DNA of 64,000 bases, from contig NC_045444.1 in NCBI RefSeq assembly GCF_002776525.5, positions 26,560,658 through 26,624,657 of the forward strand. Direction: 5' to 3'. The notes beneath the pieces are model-generated. The model was given only the letters and a program-made list of their open reading frames with translations. It searched no databases and was not told where the DNA came from. This document shows positions 35,831 to 47,270 of this stretch, in pieces. The DNA comes from Piliocolobus tephrosceles (lineage: Eukaryota > Chordata > Mammalia > Primates > Cercopithecidae). Positions within the stretch are counted from its first letter, which is position 1; every line of letters starts with the position of its first letter. A program made the position numbers and the translations under genes.

Positions 35831-36557
35831 TCTAGAAGTATTATGTTAACCAAAACTATCTCTTTATGTTTGGGAATCTATGAAGTGTTTTTCTCCATAT
35901 GTTCCATGTTCTCTAAACAAATGTTAAGAATTTGGTTAAGTGAGATTTATTCACAAACTGAGTCTTGCTATTCTTCTGTATGTAAGTGAATTAAATAGTC
36001 TAGAAAGAGAAGATAATATGTGGCAATCAATGGTTAAAATAAATGATTTGTGTTTCATGGACTGTGAAAGGATACAGGGAGGTGTGTTAAGGAGAATCAA
36101 TGTAAACATTAATGTTACGTGGTCTGCTGTGGCATGAGGGATAAAATTCTTTGTGTCTAATCCAGGAATCGTGTGTCTTCTATCAGAATCCATGAATCTC
36201 AGGCTAACATGCTAGCTTGCAATCAAGGTAAAATCTCAGATTCTTCATTGTTCTTGACATAATATACATTTTTTTTTTTAATTCTTAGCTCTGATTTCCA
36301 AATTCTCCCAAGGCATAAAGCATCATTAATTATAATAATTCTAGCCCCGCCCAAGCCTTCCAGACGTAATCAGTAGTTATATCACAAAGAAACCACATTA
36401 TCAATGCAGACTATCGGGTTTGTTTAGGTTCATGATAACAGTCTAGCTAGCAACATCGATTATAAAGAAAATATTTAATGTGCTATGTGGTAATCTAGGT
36501 AACATAGCAGCTTAGAAGTTCAAAATGCATGGTCTTTTCCCTGGCATTAAACAAGGT

Positions 36558-36571
36558 GGCACTAGATGGCA
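36558..36571 (+). promoter_or_regulatory. CTCF-like motif
   Basis: 'ggcactagatggca' resembles the CTCF core (C-C-A-C/S-Y-A-G-R-K-G-G-C), with one clear mismatch at the second C. Motif resemblance only; occupancy unknown. Confidence 0.3.
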
Positions 36572-39500
36572 ATGTCATTTATCATTGAACCCCAGCCGAC
36601 AGCAAGGAAATCTACCAACTTACATAAGATTGGTATTCTTTGTCTACCTTGCAAAAGTCTCTACAAAGCATTTGTTTTATAATTAATTTTAATAAATTAT
36701 GATGTCTTCACTTGAGGAGCTTCTTGAATGTAGAAAGAATAATTACACATACAGAAAGGAACAATATCTAGAACAGAACAGGGTGTAGAGTTTATGCTCA
36801 AAATTGTTTGTTGGCTGATTACTGGAATTAACAGACATTGGCATTGTTGTAGTGAGAGATTCTACTTGTGGGGGCTGTATAAATCCTTCAGGAAAACCAC
36901 AGCCCTTCAACTGGGTAAGCAGTTAATTCTCTTCTTTTATCACCCAAGGACATGGATAAAGTTGCAAAAGACAAAAAGATAAAACACAAAGACAAAGGGA
37001 TATGTAGACAGAAAGAAGAGAGACAAAGTTCTATCTACACTCAAAAGGGTGAATATATAAAAATCCATATACATTATTTTGTTCCAATGCATAATGTGAC
37101 TGAATCTATATAGCACTTGGGTGTTTGAGCACAGCCAAAAATTGCTTTTAGTATATTAACAAGTGCTGGAATTGAACACTTTACTTCAGACTTGTGCTTT
37201 CAACTATGCATTTGAAAACTGATACAAAACCTGTAATTCTACTGCCAGAACCATTTCTAGCAAAAATTCTACAGTATGATCTCACCAAAAAGAAATTGAC
37301 AAAGTGATAAATAATCCTATAATTTAACCGGGATCAAAAGTAAAACAACATGAATCAAGGTATACTTGTCATGGAACTATTAGTTTTTACACATCTTGTG
37401 GTACCTGCTGTGAGAATAATGAAATCAGAAGGCTTATGCATGAGTCTCCAAGGCACTAAAAAAGAAAATATGCATTCCAGAATTATTTGTCTTTGGCAAA
37501 AACTGGCTGGAGTTAACGTCCAGGTCATAATGATGGGAAGTAGGAAATGCTGTTAAAAAACTTATATTTATTTACTTATTTATTTTAGTTTGGATTATCT
37601 GAGATTGGGAACTCAGCTCAGCTTCTGGACTCAAGGCATATTCCTGACCTTAGTTTAATAACCTGTGGTGTGCATGAACAAGAGCTGATGCTTCTGACTT
37701 TGCTTTTTCTCTTTTCAAACACAGTGTGGTGATCTATTCTAAATTAATTTTTCCCTCAATTGATGCATTGCTGTCAACTGCATCAGAATTATAACTCAGT
37801 CATAATAATATTTGTCCTGGGACAAAAATAAAATAAAATGTCTTTCTGTTGTTTCTACTTATCTAATATTGCAAAATATTTTTGCTTATTTCTTCATTTT
37901 GGGAGTCCAGAATCTCTTATTGCCTCTTTTTTTGAGCAGGGAGAGAGAAAAGAAGCAAAAAGAAAACTTGAATTTGTGGTTTGCTGTATCTCTTTGTATA
38001 AGCTCGCCTATAACCGAAGACTGTGTGAAAAATGCTGTTATAGGTTTAGATTTTTCTCCTTTAGATCATAGCAGCATGACCTTTCATTAGATAGAGTGGT
38101 CTTCTGAGCAGCCAACCTAAGTGGTACATAATCTTCTGTGGTTCCCATGCACAGAGGGCCATAAATATTCATCTGGATGGGCTTCTAAACTTTTTACTGC
38201 CTTAAACTTTTTACTACACATTAGACTGCATATATCCTAGAACATAAGACTTGTCACAGCCAAGCAGATAAATGGTTCACCATAGTGAAGCTCTGTTTCT
38301 TGACAGAGGAATATATCTGGAGCTCCAGACGGGGATAAAGGTCACAGAGTACCATTGACACATAATTGTGCAATGCTGTCCCTTGGATAACCAATGTTTC
38401 TGCAATGTTCAAGTTGCTCTCCTGGGAGAAAGGTACAATGAAAAATTCTGTCTTATTTTTAGGCCACTAAAGAAGAATTAAAAGAATTACTGTTTCTTTA
38501 CTTTAGACAAAATAATCTTGCTGGAGATTTTTGATGTTGTTGTTGCCAATAGTGACTCACCGTCTTTGGAATCTAACTTACTTTTTGTGATTGTTCATGT
38601 CCTTGTTTATTAATATTCTGTGTTGTGATTTTTTTCTCACAAACATGTCAAGAGAAATACAAAATTTGCTTGGTAATTGATCAACTAGCTTTACACACCT
38701 TCTCAGGGGTAGTAAGTTTCAAGTTACTATGCTACACCCAACATCATTTCTAGTTGTGACAGGATTTGACCGTGACAGACAAGATTCAAAAAGACAAAGA
38801 GTCCATCCTACTCTCCTTCCTGATTCCTTCCAAGCATGGCATTAGAATTCATCCTTAATCAATCATGTAGCATGTCAATATTTTTCTGTTGGGTACATGT
38901 TTTTTCTGGCATAGCCTTATGTTACAAGTTCATTGAGAAAGAGTCATTGGCGTTTAATCCAGCTTGAACATTTGCCAGTGGGTTTTTGTTCATTTGACGT
39001 CAGTTTAACAAGGATGACTGAAACCAGGAAGATCATGTCACAATGGCTGCAACTTTGTTTTGCTTGTTTGATTCAGATTACACAGTTAATCCAGATAATT
39101 CTAGTTCACATGACTATAATCTAGCCTGAACTAAATCAGACATCCAGAAGAATCAACACTAATGAGAGGTTAGTGGCATACTGATATTTACTATGAGCTA
39201 CTGTACTCAGCAACCATGAATTCCATTTGCAGTTGTCTGCAGTTTAATTTTTTCATATGCAAACTAAGGCTAACATATCTTTGAAAAACCTTTACAATTA
39301 AATAAAAAAGAACTGAAATAATTTCTATAAACATACTTTATGTTCTTTCTTTGCATGAAATGAGTTATTATATTATTCCCCTTATTATTTCCTAATACAT
39401 CTGAAGGGAACCTAGACAAGTTGCAGGCTATATGAGAAGATATAGCAGAATTTTTAACAGCCAAATGCAACTACAGAATCTCAAATAAGAACTTATTTTT

Positions 39501-40101
39501 TGTTGATGTAACATTGTTTAGTACAATGAATATAGACAAAATTCTCTTCTCTCTTTTCCCTTTTATCGCATTGGGGTTACCTCATCTATGAATTATAGAT
39601 ATTAGAAAATGAGACCAACAGCCTCAGAAAAAAATTTCTCTTTCACCAGGCGTAAAATCACATGTGTACTGTGATAACAGATTTTCTAACATCAGCTTTG
39701 TAAACAACATTGTATATAGTGTTTTCTTACAAGCCAAAGTTATTTAATTTCTATTTACACAGAGATATGCAGTGATAGCCTGGGTTACTTAGACATACAT
39801 ATTCACCTCTGTCTGTTGTTTTTTTTCCATAGTTAAGCATCAGTCTGAATCATTTCAAGTGCCACTGAAGCATGTGCTCAGCTAGAGTTCCTTTTAAGAT
39901 ATTTGTATCTGTGACTTCCAAGAAACTACTGAACATGTTTTGTTGTTTTTGGTTTGGCAGTTATGGCAAGGAAGCAATTACGTAAGGCAGAATAAGGATG
40001 AAAGGTCAGAGATACAAAAAAGGAGGGACTGATAATCACTGCTGAGGAAAAGCAATACTGGAAACTCATTCATGGATCTGGAGAAGGTGACAGGAACATT
40101 T
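36572..40101. other. LRP1B: Intronic sequence largely free of recognised repeats
   Basis: About 3.5 kb of the 10,993-bp intron between the EGF and first LDLa exons. A (TTTA)n-like stretch lies at about 37563-37588 and a full CRE palindrome TGACGTCA at 38995-39002. No exon, RNA gene or clear transposon was identified, unusual for this repeat-dense window. Confidence 0.5.
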
Positions 40102-40407
40102 ACTTACTTACTTACTTATTAATTTTCGAGATGGGTCTTGCTCTGCCACCTAGGCTGGAAAGCAGTGGCGCATACAATCACATCTCACTGCAGCCTCAAC
40201 TTCCTAGGCTCAAGAGAACCCCTGCCTCATCCTCCTGAGTAGTTGGGTCTACAAGCATGCACCACCATGCCAGGCTAATTTTTTTCTCTTTTTTCAAGAG
40301 ACAAGGTCTTACTATGTTCCCCAAGCTGGTCTTGAATGCCTGGATTCAAGCATACTTCCCACTCTAAAAATGTTGGAATTACAGGTGTGAGCCACCACAC
40401 TTAGCCA
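40102..40407 (-). mobile_element. Alu SINE (AluJ-like)
   Basis: Reverse Alu with a (TACT)n-containing tail at 40102-40118. The 13-base flanks 'gacaggaacattt' (40089-40101) and 'gacagggccattt' (40408-40420) look like a decayed target-site duplication. Diverged. Confidence 0.93.
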
Positions 40408-40420
40408 GACAGGGCCATTT

Positions 40421-42316
40421 CTAATAGAGTACAGTACCCAAGCAAATATCTCTGTGTGTTCTCTCCCATTATGATATTTAAACACAGGTGAACTTTGTTA
40501 AAGTAAACATAAAGGACAAGCTTGATCAAAAGACCAGATGTAACTATGAGGTGAAATAGTCAGTGAAGTACAAAAGTGAGCAATCAAGACAATTTTTCAG
40601 TCTCAGGGTCTTAAGTGGATGTGAGGAGAAGCATTTGCCATTGACTTGGTGATATCCAAAATATGGCATAGGAGGGCTTTAGATGTGTCTATTACAAGTA
40701 CAGGTGGAGGTGCCACAGGCTTCCCTCCTCAAGGACTAGAGACTAGATTAAGGGCCAGTGTATATCCCAATGAGCCTTGATTCCTACATTCCACTTGCAC
40801 TGTGGGCCAAAGGAGCAAGCTTTAAACTCACAGAGAACTGATTTGTAACTCATCTTTCATTTTCTTTACAGCCACAGAATGTACATGGAAATAGGAAATT
40901 GATATAAATCATAACAATTCATTTAAGTCATGATAAAATCTTCGCAGGATTTTACTTCCTAGATTTTTTTTAGTGACAATTCTTTTTGTTTTTACTTCTG
41001 CTTGTCCCAGCTCACTTTTATACTGATAGTATTTTTCCTCTCATTTTGTCTTTTCCCTGTAGTCTACAATGCTGTTTTTTTCATTTATTCATCAATCTAT
41101 CGATATCTTTCCTATATCTATATTAATATAGATGTGTTCACTTAAAAGTAACCCATACATTTTTAATGGAGCATAAGAATGAAACTAAATAGGAAATACA
41201 ATTTGAAGGCCAATGATCCACTAATTACGATCCACATAATTGAAATTAAAAACCTAAGTAGAAAATTTTAACCTCAAAATACTATGCAAATATTAGTACC
41301 TGATGAATGCAAGTCCCCTCCCCCTGTAACTTACTACAATGATACAGACCAAAAATAAAAACTTACCAGATCTCTGAGAGTTTGGCCTCTTGATCATTTT
41401 ACTGACATTATCATAAGGGAATTTTTCACTTTTTACAAGGCCAATAGAACTAGATTTAAAAATTCATTCATGAGTCCTTCTAAGTTATGCCACTGGAAAT
41501 TGAACAAGCCTGTCCATCTTTAGGTAGACAGAGAGATCCTATGCTCCTGCAGCACAGACTATAAGGTCTGTACCTACCAAAATAAGAGCACTTTTTGTGC
41601 TACCTCCCATCTTTAAGAGGAAGTTTATGGGTGGAGCAAAGGCATGATGAGACCTCATAGAAGTCCCTGAAAGCTACTCCGTGTGTGTGTGTGTGTGTGT
41701 GTGTGCATGCATGTACATTTCATCTTTTCAAAATATCAGAGTCATTCAATTGGGCTAGCAGAAAATTTCATTCTATGCCAGGAAAACAATTTTAAAAGAC
41801 TCCTTGGTAGAAACTAAAAATTAAACTAGCAAATGTACACATAAACCATATCTTTTCTCCCAATAACTAAGATAAGATTCAGCCTAGCAGCCAACTTGGC
41901 AGACTTTAAGTTGTTCAAAGTCATGCTTAATCCCTGCCTGCTGGCAAACTGTGGATCTTGATAGGTTTCTTTCTTTTCTGATGATAAACAATAAAATAAG
42001 AATTAAAAAATAATACCACAGAATAAAGAAACGGAAACAATCACCTGGTAACTCAGAGAAAGTTTACCTCTGAGAACTATCTTCCACAGAAATCAACTTA
42101 CAGGCAATTTACAAAGTTCCATTACTAAAGAAAAAAACCTTGCTAGAAAGGTAAAATTCATATTTGTATTCTGAAGTATGTAATTACAGAATACAATAGG
42201 TACAAACTTGTAGAACTTTAAAGGGAGATTTTGTTCAGCCAAGAATTAATATTCAGAAGAAGTGCTGTTTACATAAAAAAGGCAAAGGAGGCATATTTGG
42301 AACTCAACAATATATA
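40421..42316. other. LRP1B: Intronic sequence with one (GT)n repeat
   Basis: Apart from (GT)12 at 41681-41705 I recognise nothing. Confidence 0.5.
41681..41705 (+). repeat. (GT)n microsatellite, 12 units
   Basis: Pure GT dinucleotide run of 25 bases, followed by 'catgcatgtac'. Confidence 0.95.
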
Positions 42317-42575
42317 CAGTCATCCCTCAAGATCCAGGGGGGATTGACTCCAGGATCCCCTGTAAATACCAAAACCCATGGATACTCACATCCTTTATAA
42401 AAAATAGTGCAGTGTTTACATATAACCTACACGCATCCCTTCATATATTTTAAATCATTTTTAGATTACTTATAATACCTAATGCAGGGCAAATACTATG
42501 TAAATAGGCTCCAAATTATACTGTTTAGGAAATTATTACAAGAAGGAAAGTGTAAGTGTTCAGTACAGATGGTCC
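42317..42575 (+). mobile_element. MER2-like DNA transposon (TcMar-Tigger), 3' truncated
   Basis: Begins 'cagtcatccctcaagatcca' beside a TA, then 'ccaggatcccctgtaaatac', 'atataacctacacgcatccc' and 'agattacttataatacctaa' in MER2 order. No matching terminal inverted repeat is found at the far end, so the copy is truncated. Confidence 0.8.
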
Positions 42576-43300
42576 ACTGTATTCTACATAGTCTTCTTGA
42601 AGAAGTTATTTCAAGATATATTCCATCTATCCTACACACCAGTGAAATGAATAAGTGAACAATGCAGTGCTAAAAGTTTAAGTACTAAGCAATACAAGTA
42701 GTGAAACGCTGATCTAGGCCTAAAAATATTGTAAAATTGATTAACAAACTAAATATAAATGTCAAAAATATTTTTATAAAAAAGGACTTATTTTTTGGTA
42801 ATTCAAAATCATATTCTTGGTCAGATATGCTCACTTTATAATAAGTGAAAGTGAAGAAGATGAGAAAAGTAGTAGAAAAGAAACCAAAGTTCTCATGTCC
42901 AGTAGTTGGAACTCAAAATAATAATAATTTAAAACTGAGGGTATTATTCCAAATGCCCAAAGAAGATGTAACAGTGTCCAATTGCTATGTCTAAAAGACA
43001 TAAACTATATGGTAAAATACATAAAAAGCCATAAATGGTAACAGAAACAGACAATTACCTATAACAATGCATCATAAATAATACCAAATGTCAACTAAAA
43101 AGAAAATAAATGGTTTGAAAGACAGTCATTAAAAATTATGTTTACAAAGATATTTGGTTACATGATAAGATGCTTATGCTTATTTTAAGTAAAAATGACA
43201 GAAGTTGGGATCTAAATTCCAAATGTTCTACTTGCTAATTATGTGAACTTGCGAAATAATTAGCTTATAAGTCTAAATTGTACGTTATAAAATGAGATGG

Positions 43301-43664
43301 TGATATGGTTTTGCTGTGTCTCCATCCAAATCTCATTTTGAATTGTTACTCCCACAATTTCCACATGTTATGGGAGGAATCCAGTGGGAAGTGATTGAAT
43401 AATGGGGGCAGGTCTTTCTCATGCTGTTCTCATGATAGTGAATAAGACTCATGAGATCTGATGATTTTAAAAACAGAATTTCCCTGCACAAGCTCTCTTC
43501 TCTTGCCTGCCACCATCCATGTAAAAGATATGACTTGCTCCTCCTTGCCTTCCATCATGATTGTGAGGTCTCCTGAGCTATGTAAGTCCATTAAACCTGT
43601 TTCTTTTGTAAATTGCCCAGTCTTGGGTATGTCTTTATCAGCAGTATAAAAATGGACTAATGCA
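43301..43664 (+). mobile_element. Solitary THE1-type MaLR LTR
   Basis: Starts 'tgatatggttttgctgtgtc' and ends 'ggactaatgca', with the same internal landmarks as the LTR at 16960-17297. The five bases on each side, 'gatgg' (43296-43300) and 'gatag' (43665-43669), fit a 5-bp target-site duplication with one change. Antisense to LRP1B. Confidence 0.92.
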
Positions 43665-44081
43665 GATAGTAATAGTATCTTCCTTACATAATTTTTGTAA
43701 AGACTAACAAAAATCATAAATTGTTTTATAAAATGCCACATCCATACCAGTGTAATCATTCACTCAATCTCACCTACAATTACTATCATTAGTAGTAAAA
43801 ACAAATCCCAGTGATATATCACTATAAGAAACTCTATTAAGATTCCTTAGAGGTTTATTTCTGAATACTGGCATTATAAGTGGATTCTTTTATTTTTAAT
43901 ATATTTTCTTGTATGTCTTAAATTCTAAATATCCTTTTAAACATACATCGTTTCTACATCAGAAGAGATAAGATGTTATTGATAAACTGAAGTTCTTTTT
44001 ATTACACTTATCCTTCCTCTCTCACAAGAGACAATCATTATAAATGATATAATAAATACATGAAATGTTTATTCAGCAATT

Positions 44082-44569
44082 TGTGATGGTTAATTTTATA
44101 TGCCAACTTGACTGGGATACGGGTTGCCCAGGTGTTTGGTCACACATTATCCTGGGTCTGTCTGTTAGTGTGCTTTGGATGAGATTAACACTTGAATTAG
44201 TAAAGTGAGTGAAGTAGACTTCCCTCAGTCGTGTGGATGAACTCACTCTAATCAGTTGGCCAGAGTGGAACAAAACGGCCAAACCTGTCACAGGCAAACT
44301 AAACTTCACCTGCTTGATTGTTTGAACTGGGACATCGGTTTCTTCCTGCCTTTGGACATAAACTGAACCATCAGCACTTCCTGGGTCTGAAGCTTGCTGA
44401 TGTTTGGACTAGATTCACACCATGGACTCTTGTGGATTTCTAGCTTGCCACCTGCAGATCTTAAGACTCATCGGTTTTTATAATTAAACAAGACCATTCC
44501 TTACAATAGATCTCTCTATGTATTATATACATCCTATTAGTTCTGTTTTTCTGGAGAACTCTAACACAC
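44082..44569 (+). mobile_element. MLT1-type MaLR LTR
   Basis: Starts 'tgtgatggttaattttat', then 'gccaacttgactgggatacg', 'ggatgagattaacacttgaa', 'ttcctgggtctgaagcttgc', 'aatagatctctctatgtatt' and ends 'ctggagaactctaacaca'. A solo LTR with no internal sequence. Confidence 0.82.
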
Positions 44570-45228
44570 AACTCAAGATTAAATCATTCTCAAAATGTTA
44601 CATAGTTCTCAATACACACATAGCATTGCTGGTATTACTGTGCTTAAGGGACACCACATGGGTTAGAAAGAAGAAATTTCAAAAGTCATATCAGAATAAT
44701 AAGATGCAGTAAATTAAGAAATGTCAGCAAAAGTTAATAAAATTGCCTTTAACACAGATCAATCAATCCAGTTAATTCACTATTTGGATAGTCTGTAAAT
44801 TCCTTACAAGTCTTTTTACCTCCCTCCTTGCTTTTCACCACCTAATATAGATAACTGAATCAGGAAGCCATTTAAAGTCATTGTAGACCTATGTTGTGTG
44901 TCAACACACCATCTATCTAATCAACAACAATGCATTTTTAGTTGCAACTGCTTAAAGTAAAGTTCTCTTACGCTTCTGTGGCATATACTTATTTACTTTT
45001 TTTACTAAACCACACATAGGAATGAACTCCACCAAACAGCATCATTGTCAATATTCCTCTGTATATTCAAAATTAATCAGTTAATAGTTTATAGTCTAAA
45101 AATAATTATATCTAAGTAATGATCTGAATTTCTCATTCCAAGTCTCACTTTAATTCCTTTGGTTTCTTCTGCTTCTAGTCACCAGAAAGAGCCCAATAAA
45201 CAATAAGGGTAACATACAAAGAACTTAC
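44570..45228. other. LRP1B: Intron next to the EGF exon, nothing recognised
   Basis: Downstream side of the EGF exon in transcript sense; donor GTAAGT at 45228-45223. No repeat supported. Confidence 0.55.
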
Positions 45229-45351
45229 ATGTGCAAGTTGTCCCATTTTCATCCAAAAGTTGATTATCAGCACAAGCACACACCCGGCCTCCTGGGATAG
45301 CCAAGCAAAGCGTACTACAGCCCCCATTATTTACTCGGCACATATTGTCAC
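45229..45351 (-). CDS. LRP1B: LRP1B exon: EGF-like module after propeller 2
   Basis: A 123-nt exon, 41 residues, coding a single EGF-like module of the LRP type. Six cysteines are in EGF order: C-R-V-N-N-G-G-C-S-T-L-C, then C-A-C, and the last cysteine after N-G-T-T (N-G-T is a potential N-glycosylation sequon). There is no calcium-binding EGF signature (no D-x-D/E at its start). In this family the EGF module packs against the preceding YWTD propeller and helps acid-dependent ligand release in endosomes. Acceptor AG 45352-45353 after a C/T-rich tract; donor GTAAGT. Phase 1 at both ends; g|gt gives Gly with the propeller exon. Differences from LRP1 (STLCLAIPGG in place of a different LRP1 segment) favour LRP1B. 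Confidence 0.97.
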
Positions 45352-45684
45352 CTGCAAGAGGAGGAAAGCAAATGTGTTAGAGAACTCTGATTCACTTTCT
45401 TTCCAGGAGGTGAACATAGATGTAATTACATACACATATATGTGCTATGTATGTTATATATTTAGTAATATAGTCAGGATTTCTGCCGAATCGTAACTAA
45501 ATTCATTAATGCTTGAAAATATGTGATGCATTGGTAGATAAGGATAAGTTTCTCATTAATTGGAGGAGACAGAGGTCTGAGTGAAGTTAGGTACTAGGTG
45601 AGGAAAGAGAAAGAACAGAATGGTGTTTGTCTTGGATAGTTTTCCAGATTAGGCCTATTGTATTCAGGTCTGAGTTCTTTGGTT

Positions 45685-45859
45685 TTTTGTTTTGTTTTGT
45701 TTTGTTTTGTTTGAGACGAAGTCTCGCTCTGTGGCCCGGGCGGGAGTGCAGTGGCCGGAGCTCAGCTCACTGCAAGCTCCGCCTCCCGGGTTCACGCCAT
45801 TCTCCTGCCTCAGCCTCCCGAGTAGCTGGGCCTACAGGCGCCCGCCACCTCACCCGGCT

Positions 45860-45897
<38 letters not shown>

Positions 45898-46022
45898 TAT
45901 TTTTTAGTAGAGACGGGGTTTCACCATGCTAGCCAGGATGGTCTCCATCTCCTGACCTCGTGATCCGCCCGCCTCGGCCTCCCAAAGTGCTGGGATTACA
46001 GGCGTGAGCCACCGCGCCGGCC
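45685..46022 (-). mobile_element. AluY SINE, young, with 17-bp perfect target-site duplication
   Basis: Reverse AluY with a (TTTTG)n tail at 45683-45711. The 17-base word 'aggtctgagttctttgg' lies on both sides (45666-45682 and 46023-46039) without mismatch. The A-rich linker between the arms is expanded to 35 T residues (45862-45896). The right arm carries the Old World monkey AluY form 'ctccggccactgcactcc' read on the minus strand. Sense to LRP1B, about 330 bases upstream of the EGF exon. Confidence 0.97.
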
Positions 46023-46449
46023 AGGTCTGAGTTCTTTGGAAAGTCGACCACTGGCTCTCAGAATGTGGCTTTGGAGCCCCAGGAAACGGAAAGTAATTGA
46101 GTGTGGGAGCAAGGTGGGGTGTTCTTTTCTCTCGTGCAGTGTACGCCACAAATTCAGTGTATTGAGGACTCCAGGAATCACAGGACATCTGTGAAGACTC
46201 AAAAATGAGCAGCGTTGGTGGTATAAGGTGAATGTACACTTCACAAGGGTGAAAGTGTTCTCCGGGTAGATCTAACGAGCAGAGGCACGAATGAGGTATA
46301 CGATAGACATCAATTAAGCAGGCATGAGAGGAAATTCACAGAGGTGCTATTCATGAACCTATGTGAGGCACCCTTGCAGACTCTCAGATAGAATTGAGTA
46401 ATTATGTTTAAATCAACAAGTAATAATTGTTCATAGTCATAGTGATGTT

Positions 46450-46665
46450 TCAGTAAACATAATTATAGTAATCAGATCAGGGTAACTGGCATATCCATAA
46501 TCCCAAACATTTCGTATTTCTTTGTGTTGGGAACATTCAATATCCACCTTTCAGATACTTGAAACTATATATCACCATTAACTATAATCATCCCACAGTG
46601 GTATAGAACCTTGGAACTTATTCCTCCTATCTAGCTGTAGTGTTGTATCCTTGAACAATTGTAAA
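46450..46665 (+). mobile_element. L1 (L1M/L1PB) 3'UTR fragment
   Basis: 'gtaactggcatatccataat', 'tttctttgtgttgggaacat', 'ttgaaactatatatcaccat' and 'ttattcctcctatctagctg' are consecutive landmarks of an older L1 3'UTR. Truncated at both ends. Confidence 0.75.
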
Positions 46666-46888
46666 GGTGTTGGTACAAATAAATACAATTTAGATTGCCA
46701 ATTCGTCTTACAGGTTGGAAAGGAAAGGAATAAAGTGTATTTACACTTGTGCATCACTTAATGATGGGTATACATATTAAGAAATGTGTAATCACATCAT
46801 TGTGCCAACATCATAGAGCATCCTTACACAAACCTCGATGTAGAGCCTGCTGCGCACCTAGACTACATGGTGCTAAAAAATGTTAGCT

Positions 46889-47198
46889 GGACGGTCAGGT
46901 GCGGTGGCTCGCGCCTGTAATCCCAGCACTTTGGGAGGCCGAGGCGGGTGGATCACGAGGTCAGGAGATCGAGACCATCCTGGCTAACACGGTGAAACCC
47001 CATCTCTACTAAAAATACAAAAAAGTAGCTGGGTGTGGTGGCGGGCATCTGTAGTCCCAATTACTCCGGAGGCCGAGGCAGGAGAATGGCGTGAACCTAG
47101 GAGGCGGAGCTTGCAGTGAGCCGAGATGGCACCACTGCACTCCAGCCTGGGCAACAGAGCCAGATTCCGTCTCAAAAAAAAAAAAAAAAAAAAAAAAG
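46889..47198 (+). mobile_element. AluY SINE, antisense to LRP1B
   Basis: Full-length AluY with few differences from consensus and an A tail at 47174-47197. 'tgttagct' occurs at 46881-46888 and again at 47199-47206, a short target-site duplication. It is inverted relative to the AluY at 45685-46022. Confidence 0.96.
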
Positions 47199-47204
47199 TG
47201 TTAG

Positions 47205-47270
47205 CTAGAAAAATATTTTATGTAAAAATGTCCTCTTTAAAACATGTTTAAGTGACTACTTTTCAAACAC
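47205..47270 (+). repeat. 66-bp dispersed direct repeat, copy 1
   Basis: Sixty-six bases from 'ctagaaaaatatttta' to 'ttttcaaacac' recur at 48652-48717 with five substitutions and no gaps (about 92% identity). I do not recognise it as a known transposon. Confidence 0.85.

Noticed and set aside
43430..43759. 109-codon minus-strand frame at 43.4-43.8 kb and the similar one at 17.2 kb
   Set aside because: Both are antisense readings of THE1 LTRs, which explains their shared 'DIPKTGQFTKE' words.
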